Made by a program: the position numbers and the translations under genes
Notes under the pieces: model-generated
Databases searched by the model: none
Told to the model about the DNA's origin: nothing
The model's input: only the letters and a program-made list of their open reading frames with translations
Part shown: positions 9,543 to 17,857 of the stretch, one piece after another
How positions within the stretch are numbered: the stretch's first letter is position 1
How the letters are laid out: each line of letters begins with the position of its first letter
DNA from: Arthrobacter sp. ERGS1:01
Lineage (GTDB): Bacteria; Actinomycetota; Actinomycetes; Actinomycetales; Micrococcaceae
Assembly: GCF_001281315.1 (NCBI RefSeq)
Contig: NZ_CP012479.1
Coordinates: 1,178,001-1,242,000 of the forward strand
DNA length: 64,000 bases
Direction: 5' to 3'

Positions 9543-10712
9543 ATGAATTCCCAAAATCTGATGACAGATGAAGGCAGATCGATCCACAATGTTGGCAATT
9601 GGCTGGAAATCGATGCGAACGCCTTCGAATCAAACGTCCGAACTGTCTTGTCAATGATTGACGGCCGTGCGCAACTGTGCGCAGTGATCAAGTCTGACGC
9701 CTATGGACACGGGGCGGACTTGCTCATGCCATCACTTGTACAGCTGGGCGTCCCGTTTGTGGGCGTCGGAAGTAACCAGGAAGCGGCCACGGCGCGCCGC
9801 TGCGGCTTCAGGGGAAGAATCCTGCGTGTTCGGGCCGCCGCACCACCAGAGGTCAAGGCAGGGTTGGCGTATGAAATCGAAGAGCTTGTCTCTGACCCGC
9901 AGAGTGCATGGGAGATGCAGAACATCGCTGCCGCGTCGGGAACCACAATCAAGATCCATCTGGACATCAACTCTTCGGGGATGAGTAGGCACACCCTTGA
10001 TGTTTCAACGGCTCATGGTCAGGCTTGTGCGGTAGAAATAGTTAGTCACCCGGGGCTTAAACTTGCTGGAATCATGACTCACTTCCCCCATGACGATGAC
10101 CGACATATCGAACAGGCCCTTGCGCGCTTTCAACGCGAGGCCAGGGTTTTGCTGAGCCTCACCGGTATTCGCCGGGACGATGTATTGCTCCATTGCGCGA
10201 ATTCGTATGCTGCCCTGCATATCCGCAGTTCCTGGCTGGACATGGTCCGTGCAGGCGCGGTCCTCTATGGCGACTCGGACCCAATCGTGGGCCAATTTCA
10301 ACGGTGCCTGACCTTCAAAGCCCGGATAGCTTCCATCAATTCCTATGCCGCCGGCAGCAAAGTCGGCTATGGACAGACACACACCCTTAATCGGGACTCC
10401 TGGCTGGCGTCGGTGACCGTTGGGTACGGCGATGGCTACCGACGAGCACTGGCGGTGGGTGGCAACGTCCTCCTTCATGGTCGCCGGGCCAACATTGTCG
10501 ACCTCGTTTCCATGAATTCCATGATGGTGGACATTACGGACATAGCAGGTGTTTCGCCGGGGGATGAAGTTGTTCTTTTTGGGCGCCAAGGAAACGATGA
10601 AATTACACCGATAGAGCTGGAAAAAGCCAACTTTGCAATCCTTGCCGACCTCTACACTGTGTGGGCAGGAGACCGTCGCTTCCTGTCCACCTATAAAGGC
10701 ATGTCAGAATAG
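9543..10712 (+). CDS. Alanine/broad-specificity amino-acid racemase (PLP fold-type III)
   Basis: The protein has 389 residues. The PLP Lys is in AVIKSDAYGHG (about residue 42), and the second-subunit block GYGQTHT and GYGDGYRRA surround the C-terminal beta-domain start. There is no signal peptide, so it is cytoplasmic. The ATG at 9543 has GGAG six bases upstream; the frame begins earlier, at 9462, but without support. It follows the permease by 81 bp on the same strand and is probably co-transcribed. Standard alanine racemase supplies D-Ala for the cell wall, but one inside a catabolic island may instead convert an imported D- or L-amino acid for the neighbouring enzymes. The substrate is not readable from sequence. 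Confidence 0.85.
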   Translation: MNSQNLMTDEGRSIHNVGNWLEIDANAFESNVRTVLSMIDGRAQLCAVIKSDAYGHGADLLMPSLVQLGVPFVGVGSNQEAATARRCGFRGRILRVRAAAPPEVKAGLAYEIEELVSDPQSAWEMQNIAAASGTTIKIHLDINSSGMSRHTLDVSTAHGQACAVEIVSHPGLKLAGIMTHFPHDDDRHIEQALARFQREARVLLSLTGIRRDDVLLHCANSYAALHIRSSWLDMVRAGAVLYGDSDPIVGQFQRCLTFKARIASINSYAAGSKVGYGQTHTLNRDSWLASVTVGYGDGYRRALAVGGNVLLHGRRANIVDLVSMNSMMVDITDIAGVSPGDEVVLFGRQGNDEITPIELEKANFAILADLYTVWAGDRRFLSTYKGMSE

Positions 10713-10725
10713 GCATGACTATTGG

Positions 10726-11502
10726 ATGGAAGGGGTGTGGAGAGTGGAGGGTTCCTCAGAATCAGCATCCCTGACACAAGGACTTCAGATCGTCCGACTG
10801 GTCGCAGACCGGGAAAAGTGGGGCAGGCGCCTCTTGGGGGTTTCGCAATTGGCCGCCGAGCTGGGTATGGAACAAAGCAGGGTGTCCCGACTGACTCGTG
10901 AGTTGTGTGACCTGGGTCTGTTGGAGCGCATCGAGAAGGGTCCGTTCCGGGTCGGTTCGCGATTCTTTACCCTGGCATCCTCGCTCAACACCGGTTGGGT
11001 TCGCGAAGCACGAACTGAGCTTGAAATTTTGGTGGCAGAGCTCGGCCTTAGAAGTAGGGTCTTTGTTCGCGATGGGTTCCGAGCCATTTTGCTCCGTTCC
11101 TCCACCAACGATGGACTTCCAGGGAGCTTCGTCAAACCTGGCATGGTGACCCCAGTATGGTGCACGGGATCGGGCAGAGCGCTGCTGTGGGACCATAGCC
11201 CCGAAGCAATTGAAGCCCTACTTAGAGACGTAAACTTCGTCGGCGTCGGTGGCCCGAGTGCAGCCCATTCGCCTGCGGAGGTCATTGATTTGATGGACCG
11301 CGACAGGTCCCGCGGCTTTGTATTGGCGGCGGAAGAATTTGAACACGGCGTCCATGAACTTGCCGCCCCCATCCGCAATCCGGAAGGCGGCATAGCTGCC
11401 TCGGTCAGCGTCCTGGGCGACACCGCCGAGATTCAGCCCGGGAACAAACGGATCCTCAAGGCTCTGACGGCAGCCGCCGACCGTCTTAGTTCCTGTGTCT
11501 AG
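10726..11502 (+). CDS. IclR-family transcriptional regulator (first copy)
   Basis: The protein has about 258 residues. A winged HTH (LLGVSQLAAELGMEQSRVSR at about 30-50) is followed by an IclR effector domain with TPVWCTGSGRALLW, RSRGFVLAAEEFEHGVHELAAPI and IAASVSVLG. The start is uncertain. The ATG at 10726 has little upstream, whereas the GTG at 10744 has AAGGGG eight bases before it and gives a compact protein. It reads in the same direction as the racemase, 13 bp behind it, so it is probably in the permease-racemase operon. IclR proteins usually respond to a small carboxylate or amino-acid-derived effector; the ligand here is unknown. Confidence 0.85.
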   Translation: MEGVWRVEGSSESASLTQGLQIVRLVADREKWGRRLLGVSQLAAELGMEQSRVSRLTRELCDLGLLERIEKGPFRVGSRFFTLASSLNTGWVREARTELEILVAELGLRSRVFVRDGFRAILLRSSTNDGLPGSFVKPGMVTPVWCTGSGRALLWDHSPEAIEALLRDVNFVGVGGPSAAHSPAEVIDLMDRDRSRGFVLAAEEFEHGVHELAAPIRNPEGGIAASVSVLGDTAEIQPGNKRILKALTAAADRLSSCV

Positions 11503-11536
11503 TGCCGACGGCGGTGGCGTCAATAATGCCTCAGAG

Positions 11537-12307
11537 TCACTTTGGGGCAGGTGAATGACCGAGCATTGACTCGAGCCACTTTCCCTGCAATATGAGGGCT
11601 GCTGCGCAGAGATCAGTCAGGGGCTCAAGACGTGTCTTGGGGCCCACAACCTGCAGTGCAGCCACCACGTCACCTTTGAAATCTCGAATAGGAACGGCCA
11701 AGGAATACAGGCCAGGTTCGGCTTCCTCATCGACGATAGAGTAGCCACGTGCACGTGCGTCATTGAGTCGCCGCAGAAAGTCCTCGACATCCACTGGCGT
11801 GTTGGGGCCATGACGAACGAAAGTTGCGGCAGCCAAAACCGTTCGGACTTCGGTGTCTGACGCCTCCCAAAGGAGTGCTTGGCCTGCATCACTACAGTAG
11901 GCGGGATAGGGCCGGCCTAGCCAAGAACCGACCATACTACTGCTTGGCGGAAGCTTTTCGCCGATGGTCACAGTACTGTCCCCGCTCAGCACCCCCAAGA
12001 AGCACCCTTCATCCGTCTCATTGGCAAGGCGCTCCAAAGCTGTTGTACCGTCGGTCTGCAACCGTTGCTCCGCTAAGAGTTGGGCGTCGGTGAACAATGA
12101 CCAATTTAGGGTATAGGACCGCTGGTCTGTGCGGTCCAGGAAGCCTTCTTGTTGGGCCCCCCTCAGGCTTCGAGATACTTGGCTGCGGTCTTTGCCCAAA
12201 TCGGCCGCTATGTTGGCCACAGTTCCGCCTGGAAGGCCTTGAGCGTTGCGAGTACCAACGGCGAGGACGGCCGTGATGCCACGCCCCATGCTTGATGTCT
12301 TTGACAT
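11537..12307 (-). CDS. IclR-family transcriptional regulator (second copy)
   Basis: The protein has 256 residues and is convergent with the first IclR gene. The HTH includes GGTVANIAADLGKDRSQVSR. The effector domain has PAYCSDAGQALLWEA, ARARGYSIVDEEAEPGLYSLAVPI and VVAALQVVG. The match in layout with the neighbouring IclR protein suggests the two are distant paralogues. No Shine-Dalgarno is visible before the ATG, so the message may be leaderless. It is followed on its upstream side by the cyclase and small-protein pair on the same strand, which it could control. Confidence 0.82.
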   Translation of the reverse strand: MSKTSSMGRGITAVLAVGTRNAQGLPGGTVANIAADLGKDRSQVSRSLRGAQQEGFLDRTDQRSYTLNWSLFTDAQLLAEQRLQTDGTTALERLANETDEGCFLGVLSGDSTVTIGEKLPPSSSMVGSWLGRPYPAYCSDAGQALLWEASDTEVRTVLAAATFVRHGPNTPVDVEDFLRRLNDARARGYSIVDEEAEPGLYSLAVPIRDFKGDVVAALQVVGPKTRLEPLTDLCAAALILQGKWLESMLGHSPAPK

Positions 12308-12338
12308 AGATTCGAGTCTATCCGCAGCAGAGTCCTAG

Positions 12339-13091
12339 CTAATGGACGGCGAAAACCCGGGCAGGAAAGCCGCTGCCCTGCAGAGGCTTGGGCCATGTCG
12401 CGATGAGAGCCGCGCCAGTCTCCGGAAGTCCATCCAAGTTGGCCAACAGCTCTATCTGCCACCGATCCTTCGACAAGACATACGTCTCCAAGCTGAAGTC
12501 ACTGTTAGAGGTAGCAATTCCCGGATCAGTGTCCGTTTGCTCATGACCGACGGCGGAAACCGACCGCTGCTCAATCAGGAAGGTGAGGACGGCCTGAGAC
12601 CAACCGGGAGTATGACTGACGCCCGCATCATCTTTGTTGGCCATGGCGTGCGTGTCCGGCCAGAGCCGGCTCCACCCGGTTCGCAAGGCCACAAATGACC
12701 CTGCAGGGACAGGGCCGTTGCGCTTCTCCCAAGCATGGACGTCTTCCAACGTTGGTGTTGCATCTGGGTCGGAATAGACCCGATCGGTGATGTCCAGTAT
12801 CACCAGCGGAAGGACCATTTCATCGACCGGGATTTGGTCAAGAGTCCGCCCCCCGCGAATGAAGTGCGAGGGGGGATCAACATGCGTCCCCCACTGCCCA
12901 ATGATCGAATACCGGTGGGCGGTAAAGCCGTCTCCCTTTGCTAGATCGAACACGGCCTCCCGCGTCTCATCCGGGAAGGCAGGGAAGTGCGGTTGCCCAG
13001 GGTGGAAAGCGTGCGTCATGTCGGTAAATGTTCGATCGGAAAGGAGCGTGCTGAGCTCGTTCCAAAGTCCAGTCGTCTTGACTTCATTCAT
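12339..13091 (-). CDS. Cyclase-family metal-dependent hydrolase (kynurenine-formamidase fold)
   Basis: The protein has 250 residues from the ATG that overlaps the preceding stop codon (ATGA). A PF04199-type core is visible: the metal-binding motif GTHVDPPSHF (about residue 55), LRTGWSRLWPD and the later HEQTDTDPG segment. Family members hydrolyse amide or lactone bonds, for example N-formylkynurenine, or act as isatin hydrolases. The substrate is unknown here; a lactone or amide of an amino acid such as homoserine lactone would fit the island but is only a guess. It is translationally coupled to the upstream gene for a 149-residue protein. Confidence 0.8.
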   Translation of the reverse strand: MNEVKTTGLWNELSTLLSDRTFTDMTHAFHPGQPHFPAFPDETREAVFDLAKGDGFTAHRYSIIGQWGTHVDPPSHFIRGGRTLDQIPVDEMVLPLVILDITDRVYSDPDATPTLEDVHAWEKRNGPVPAGSFVALRTGWSRLWPDTHAMANKDDAGVSHTPGWSQAVLTFLIEQRSVSAVGHEQTDTDPGIATSNSDFSLETYVLSKDRWQIELLANLDGLPETGAALIATWPKPLQGSGFPARVFAVH

Positions 13092-13537
13092 CGTGCGGCT
13101 CCGTCGGCATAGGCGGCAGAAGGCAGGCCGCCGGAGACGCTGAGGCGGCCGGACAACTCGATGACCGGAACTTCCCACGGGTGGATTTCCACTAGGCGAC
13201 GCAAGATCGACTCCACTGCGTCGTCGTCGAGGGACGCGTCGAAGTAAGTGGTAAAAACGAATGTTGGTGAAATTGTCCGCTGGCCAACGTGTCCCAGGGT
13301 GGGGTTGGCTCCGGCCGTCACGGTGAATCCTTCGAAGCCAACACCGGATTCAAAGACGTGCCGATAGTTGCCGAAATCGCCCAATTCCGGAGACTCTGCC
13401 ATGGCCTGAAGCAGGAGCGCGATGCTTTGGTCTTCCCGAAGCACCTCGTCTTCACCCATCGCGAGCCGGGCGAAGGCTGTCGAATCTATGGGCCAATGAA
13501 CGCGCAGCTTTCGTACTGACTTCATCTCAATACTCAT
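13088..13537 (-). CDS. Uncharacterised 149-residue protein coupled to the cyclase-family hydrolase
   Basis: No family was recognised. The protein is soluble-looking and acidic, with no membrane segment or signal peptide. It contains LGHVGQRTISPTFVFTTYFD, a short helix DDDAVESILRRLVEIHPWEVPVIEL and an Ala/Gly-rich end. The alternation of beta and helix resembles small alpha-beta barrel (EthD/Dabb-like) proteins, but this is weak. AGAGG precedes the ATG by about 7 nt. Its stop codon overlaps the start of the cyclase-family gene, implying a joint function. Confidence 0.7.
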   Translation of the reverse strand: MSIEMKSVRKLRVHWPIDSTAFARLAMGEDEVLREDQSIALLLQAMAESPELGDFGNYRHVFESGVGFEGFTVTAGANPTLGHVGQRTISPTFVFTTYFDASLDDDAVESILRRLVEIHPWEVPVIELSGRLSVSGGLPSAAYADGAAR

Positions 13538-13572
13538 GGGGAGACCTCTTCCTTAAGGTTCTTGCGGATTGC

Positions 13573-13602
13573 TTGACTGCCATAATGGCACAGTGTGATA
13601 AT
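13573..13602 (+). promoter_or_regulatory. Promoter with operator-like palindrome upstream of the homocysteine methyltransferase
   Basis: TTGACT (13573-13578) and GATAAT (13597-13602) are 18 nt apart and read toward the methyltransferase gene. A perfect 13-bp palindrome TGCCAT-A-ATGGCA (13578-13590) sits in the spacer, where a repressor would block RNA polymerase. One of the adjacent IclR or Lrp proteins is the likely partner. Confidence 0.6.
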
Positions 13603-13679
13603 CATTACAAGCATGAAAACTTGCCTATTATGACCACCAAATTATCTGTGAGATGCCCGAACAGGTTGGAGACCCATCG

Positions 13680-14726
13680 ATGTCCCGTAACATCACGCTT
13701 TCTCGCATGCTTCATGCCGGAGCCAATCTGACAGTGGATGGGGCGCTAGCCACAGAGCTCGAGGCGCGGGGTTGTGACTTGGCCGACCCGCTGTGGTCGG
13801 GCAAGGTCCTAGTCGAGCAGCCACAGCTGATCAAGCATGTGCACCGCGACTACTTTGTTGCTGGGGCCTCGGTAGCCATCACGGCCAGTTACCAAGCAAC
13901 ACCCCAGGGGTTTGCCCGGCGTGGAATTGGCGAGGTAGAAGCCTTGGAGCTAGTGGCGTTGAGTGTTCGGCTTGCCGATGAGGCGCGACATGAGTTTCTG
14001 TCTGAGAATCCTCAAGCTGGCCCTTTGCTGGTTGCCGGCTCGGTGGGCCCGTACGGAGCCTATCTCGCCGACGGATCGGAGTATCGGGGGGATTACGCCC
14101 TCAATCGGGATCAGTTCGAGGAGTTTCACCGACTCAGGATCGCCGCATTGGTCGAAGCCGGTGTGGACCTTCTGGCCTGTGAGACACTGCCGTCATATCT
14201 GGAGGCAGAGGTGTTGTTGGCACTTGTGGCCGAGTATGACGTCGAGTCATGGTTCTCATTCACACTCAGAGACGGTGGACATATTAGCGACGGCACACCC
14301 TTGGCTAAGGTTGCCGCACTCTGTGACCGCTATGCCCACGTGGCAGCCATTGGGGTGAACTGTGTGCCATTGGAGTTAGTCTCACCCTCATTGGAGGCAT
14401 TGCGCCAAGCCACCTGTACGCCGTTGATAGCGTATCCAAATTCGGGTGAATGCTATGACCCGGTCGGCAAGACGTGGGGTCCCGCCCACGCAGTAGACGG
14501 GGTATCAGATTCCATTGGCAAGCAACCCCTTGGCCTGGCTGAAAGGGCTGCCTCCTGGCGGGACGGCGGCGCCCAGCTTGTTGGAGGCTGCTGCCGAACG
14601 ACACCCCGTGATATCGCGGCGGTGGCAGGCTTGTCAAAGGACCGTGAAGGATTCTTCGGAACTCACGCAGTCGCGGAGCCTCCGTGTGGACAGCATTCGG
14701 GCCTGCATGAATCCAGAGAAGGCTGA
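13680..14726 (+). CDS. mmuM: Homocysteine S-methyltransferase (MmuM-like)
   Basis: It would transfer a methyl group from S-methylmethionine to homocysteine, giving methionine. The protein has 348 residues. The N-terminal block is DGALATELEARG, ITASYQATPQGF is in the barrel core, and the zinc ligands are the Cys of GVNCVPLE and the Cys pair in GGCCRTTP. There is no cobalamin domain, so it is the B12-independent pterin-free type. The ATG at 13680 has TTGGAG about nine bases upstream, and the protein then begins MSRNITLSRML. The region before it holds a good promoter with a palindrome. It may supply methionine or dispose of homocysteine; its link with the homoserine genes is an inference. Confidence 0.88.
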   Translation: MSRNITLSRMLHAGANLTVDGALATELEARGCDLADPLWSGKVLVEQPQLIKHVHRDYFVAGASVAITASYQATPQGFARRGIGEVEALELVALSVRLADEARHEFLSENPQAGPLLVAGSVGPYGAYLADGSEYRGDYALNRDQFEEFHRLRIAALVEAGVDLLACETLPSYLEAEVLLALVAEYDVESWFSFTLRDGGHISDGTPLAKVAALCDRYAHVAAIGVNCVPLELVSPSLEALRQATCTPLIAYPNSGECYDPVGKTWGPAHAVDGVSDSIGKQPLGLAERAASWRDGGAQLVGGCCRTTPRDIAAVAGLSKDREGFFGTHAVAEPPCGQHSGLHESREG

Positions 14727-14736
14727 GGTCCTCACC

Positions 14737-15164
14737 AACAGTGGTGGCGTTTCAGATTGTCTATCACCCACTGGAGCCGGTTCATACGGGAGTTGTAAAC
14801 CGCAATGAGCCTGGAATCCGGTTTGAGTACGCACCAGCTGATCCACCGGATCCGGCTGTGCATATTCGGGCCGGATAGCGGCAACTTTCGCCCGGAACAA
14901 CGATGCCGATCCCGACGAGCCCACCCGTTCCGCCAACGCTGCGGCCGGCATCGAAGGCGTCTTCATCTGCAACTCCCGCACCCTCGGAGCAGGCGCGTCA
15001 AGGATCGAAACGTCGGACGCCCTCTGATGTTCCGGCACGCAGCCCGACTGCCAAGCCCGGTCCCCTATTGAGTATGAAACCCGACAATTTGGCCGGTTTC
15101 CCGTTTGAGTGATGTTCGTTGAAAACAGGTGCCGTATGGCAGCCCAATCATCCAGATTGATCAC
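14737..15164 (-). pseudogene. IS21-family transposase IstA, N-terminal relic
   Basis: Fragments in one frame read like the start and middle of an IS21 IstA: LDDWAAIRHL, then after an internal loss MPAAALAERVG, KVAAIRPEYAQPDPVDQ and PYEPAPVGDRQ. The HTH region and the DDE catalytic domain are absent. Only the family resemblance of these blocks supports the call; a profile search would settle it. It lies near the right end of segment A. The matching C-terminal IstA and N-terminal IstB fragments occur separately at 52951-53550. Confidence 0.55.
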
Positions 15165-15179
15165 CCTCCATGATGATTG

Positions 15180-15232
15180 GTGGCCCTGTTTTCAATTGGC
15201 AGTCACGGCTCTATTTTCGGTTGGCGCCAACA
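15180..15232. repeat. Possible IS21-type terminal repeats
   Basis: Two similar direct repeats, CCTGTTTTCAATTGGCAG and CTCTATTTTCGGTTGGCGC, lie about 30 nt apart just upstream of the istA relic start. IS21 ends typically carry several repeated binding sites of this kind. The assignment is tentative. Confidence 0.35.
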
Positions 15233-15308
15233 GTCGGGTGGCCACCGCGAGCATTGACTTCCTCAATGGTTACAATGCCGGGCTGTTGACGTGGCTCGCC
15301 GATGCGTG

Positions 15309-15530
15309 ATGGCGTATCTCGATACTGAAGACGCTCTCTAAATCGATGATGGCAATGGCCTTCATATCGGGGACGCCACTTTCCTTGCCTCCACTCGTGC
15401 CCGCCCGGGAACCACCCTGAGGGGAACAGATCGGTATCCGAACCTTGCCTTGAAGGCTCCGGCATTGCTGGATTCGGGGGCGCGGTTTCGCCCCCCTCTC
15501 GTCGATGTGCTTAGTCGTCGTTGGCGGGTG
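15309..15530 (+). pseudogene. Doc/Fic-type toxin relic
   Basis: The frame starting ATG GCG TAT reads MAYLDTEDAL, then a stop, then continues with DDGNGLHIGDATFLASTRAR, PGTTLRGTDRYPNLALKAPA and LLDSGARFRPPLVD. This follows the known order of Doc toxins: the N-terminal helix, the LLxSALARPQ block, a TxFGxDAYP segment and the ARNHPLVDGNKR active loop. The loop now reads ARFRPPLVDVLSRRW, so the catalytic motif is lost. A Phd-like antitoxin is not recognisable upstream. It is a dead addiction module at the right end of segment A. Confidence 0.55.
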
Positions 15531-15589
15531 TACCTAACCAATACTCATGGAGAGGGGGCTGTTCTGCAGGGGGTAGGAATGACGTGCTG

Positions 15590-15692
15590 GACAGGTCCGG
15601 ACTGCGTCGTACTGGGCCTGAGATTCGCAGGTACTCGCTACTTCCTAGTGTTTACGAGGGTGAAAAGCGCGTTCTAACCCCACCTTGGGCAC
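15590..15692 (+). repeat. Element right end with att core (copy 2 of 5)
   Basis: About 90 bp (GCGTCGTACTGGGC ... GTGTTTACGAGGG) resemble the stretches before the 51966 and 56012 repeats. They end in the 13-bp core CCACCTTGGGCAC (15680-15692). What follows, GCTAAACCCCCTGGTCACAG, is a degenerate version of the hairpin after the fifth repeat at 57367. Confidence 0.7.
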
Positions 15693-16157
15693 GCTAAACC
15701 CCCTGGTCACAGGAGGTCGTGTTTGGGTGTTGACGCTGTCAGTACGAGGACTTGTGATTCTGGTGGCGGGTTATGAAGTTTACTGGGGAAGCGGGCGACT
15801 GTTGCGGCGCTAGCACTTCACTCGTCGCCGGGCGATGGCTATGTGCTTGTCCGGGGTGGGGCATCCTATAAGCGTCTTCGTCGAATCCACACAGTCGTCG
15901 AGGGGAGCGGTAAGAATGAGACGCGATATGTTGGCAGGACTAGAATGGCGGGCGCGGGTTGTGCAACGATTTGCTGTCGGCCGTGCTGGCTCGTGACGAC
16001 TGGGAGTTCACTTTGGCGAAGCGGACCCACAACGGCGACCGCAGCAATGTCACAATCGGCCCCGCCAACGCTGAAGCAGCCAGGGAAGCCGTCTTCCTCT
16101 GCCCCAACAGGGGCTCAGCTTCAACGATCACCAAGCCACCAACGCGTGGTTGGCGTC
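15693..16157. other. Non-coding or decayed left margin of segment B
   Basis: There is no convincing gene in this stretch of about 465 bp. A short frame at 15959-16100 (SAVLARDDWEFTLAKR, then THNGDRSNVTIGPANAEAAR) looks protein-like but has no start context, soon loses frame and was not recognised. It may be a decayed gene. No integrase was seen here, unlike the left ends of segments A and C. Confidence 0.4.
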
Positions 16158-16892
16158 CTACAATATCCCGCTTGCCCCCAAGGCTCTGCCGATGGCGAAC
16201 GTAACCGCAAGGGCTAGCGCGCCACCAATCACCAAACGGGTCGCAGAAACAGTCTTGGAGCTTCCGCCGATGGTCGCACTCAACATTCCCGTGAGAACCA
16301 GAGCTACCAATACCGCCACGAACGTCACAGGAATTCTCAGTCCGGACGGCGGTAACAGGATGGCGATGACTGGCAGGATCGCTCCGACGGCAAATGAGGC
16401 CGCGGAAGCGTATGCGGCCTGCCACGGGCTGGCCTCATCACGTTGGTCGATGTTCAGCTCAGCCGAAAGATGAGCTGCGAGGGCGTCCCGGTCGGTCAAC
16501 TCGGCCGCGACCTGCGCGGCCGTCGCTGCGCTCAGGCCCTTGGCCTCGTATAGGCCTGCCAATTCGGCCAGTTCTGCTTTCGGGTCACCAATCAGTTCAC
16601 CTCGCTCCTTATCAACGAGTGCCCGTTGACTGTCGCGTTGGCTGCTGACAGAGACATATTCGCCCAACGCCATCGAAACGGCGCCGCCGACGACGGCGGC
16701 AACCCCAGCGACGAGGATCGGAACCGGAGCGTTGGTCACCCCGGCGACGCCGACCACCGTTGCGGCGACGGACACGATGCCGTCATTGGCGCCCAACACC
16801 CCGGCCCGGAGCCAGTTCAGTCGCTGGGCGATGTTGTGGCCGTGGGGTTCATTGGCGTGAGGGCCGGCAACAAAAGGCACTGACCTGGGCAT
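16158..16892 (-). CDS. VIT1/CCC1-family membrane transporter
   Basis: The protein has 244 residues from the ATG at 16892, which has GAGAAGAAG just upstream. The N-terminal half is typical of the family: LNWLRAGVLGANDGIVSVAA with its metal-site Asp and Asn, then two helices and ALGEYVSVSSQRDSQRA. A soluble helical hairpin rich in Glu and Ala (about 95-150, a metal-binding domain in plant VIT1) is followed by three more helices. The family moves iron or manganese out of the cytoplasm. It is the last gene of the operon running left from phosphoketolase. A role in handling ferrous iron under low oxygen is inferred. Confidence 0.85.
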   Translation of the reverse strand: MPRSVPFVAGPHANEPHGHNIAQRLNWLRAGVLGANDGIVSVAATVVGVAGVTNAPVPILVAGVAAVVGGAVSMALGEYVSVSSQRDSQRALVDKERGELIGDPKAELAELAGLYEAKGLSAATAAQVAAELTDRDALAAHLSAELNIDQRDEASPWQAAYASAASFAVGAILPVIAILLPPSGLRIPVTFVAVLVALVLTGMLSATIGGSSKTVSATRLVIGGALALAVTFAIGRALGASGIL

Positions 16893-16903
16893 TTGTCTTC
16901 TTC

Positions 16904-17857
16904 TCACCGATTCCGGTAGTAGTCGCGCCAGATGAGGCGATGGACGGGGATCTTGCGCGGCAGTGATCGCAGTCCGGGGATGAAGGGAATCAGTGTCAAC
17001 GCGAAGGAGAGCACCAGCATGACGGTCACGACCAGAATGTCCGCGTTCGGTGAGGACTTGAACGGTTCGATCTGGTAGAAAAGGGAGAAAAGCCACAACC
17101 AGGACTGGCCCGGCGTGTTGCCGGTTTCATTCATGACGCCCCATTGGTCGCCTGTCAGGTGGGCCGTGGCGGCCAAGTTCTGGAAATAGCTGCCATCGCC
17201 AAGAAACAAGATGGTGGGCGTGTAGTCCAGGTTGTAGGGCTGCCCGCCATTCTGGAGGACACCGTCAAGGTTTCCGTCGCCGGCCATGCCCAATAGGGCA
17301 CCCGTGAGGGCAGGGACGGGACCGTAGCTGCCGGCGGCCACATGTGCCGGGTCGCCGTTGGGTGCGGCGGCCAGGGCGGTCGAGTAGTTGGCAGTCCATG
17401 TGGTCTGCTCCTGGGCGGTGGCTGCCGTCCAGGTGGCCAAGGCCGCTGGCGGGCGGGCCAGCGTTTTGAGCGGGTTGACGACGAACGCGTTGGCCGTGTC
17501 GACCGGCAGGCGCACCCCGGACATCGCCTGCAAGTCGATGAACCCGAGCTTTTGCGTGGCATCAGGCGTCGCGTTGTACGGGGGGCCGTAGCCTGCCGTG
17601 TCACTTGTCCCGCCCAATTCTGCGGTGGCGGTGGCGACGAAGTCCGACGGCGCCGTCGTTGCCCATGATTTCAGGGTCACCCCGGGATCATCCGGCGAAC
17701 TGAAGATGGCCGATAGGCCGACCACGAGCAGGCCAACAACGACGACGCCGATGGTCAGTTCCTTGAACAGGTCGTACTCGCGGACGCGCCCACGCCATGG
17801 CCTGCCCGCGATATTGTCGGCTTTCCGCCACGACATCGGTGAAGGGGTCGTATTCAT
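16904..17857 (-). CDS. Unrecognised membrane-anchored partner of the cytochrome b subunit
   Basis: The protein has 317 residues. One membrane helix near the N-terminus (about 33-53, ELTIGVVVVGLLVVGLSAIF) and one near the C-terminus (about 272-296) flank a domain of about 215 residues that would face outside. This domain is rich in Ala, Thr, Gly, Asn and Asp, contains no Cys and has no haem CxxCH or Rieske motif. The C-terminal tail is basic (LRSLPRKIPVHRLIWRDYYR). Its start overlaps the cytochrome b stop codon (ATGA), so the two are made in stoichiometry. By position it would replace subunit IV or the cytochrome c1/Rieske partner of a bc-type complex. I do not know its function. Confidence 0.8.
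   Translation of the reverse strand: MNTTPSPMSWRKADNIAGRPWRGRVREYDLFKELTIGVVVVGLLVVGLSAIFSSPDDPGVTLKSWATTAPSDFVATATAELGGTSDTAGYGPPYNATPDATQKLGFIDLQAMSGVRLPVDTANAFVVNPLKTLARPPAALATWTAATAQEQTTWTANYSTALAAAPNGDPAHVAAGSYGPVPALTGALLGMAGDGNLDGVLQNGGQPYNLDYTPTILFLGDGSYFQNLAATAHLTGDQWGVMNETGNTPGQSWLWLFSLFYQIEPFKSSPNADILVVTVMLVLSFALTLIPFIPGLRSLPRKIPVHRLIWRDYYRNR

Noticed and set aside
15693..16157. A third integrase at the left end of segment B
   Set aside because: No catalytic Arg, HxxR or Tyr block was found in any frame. The short readable frame there was not recognised as a recombinase.
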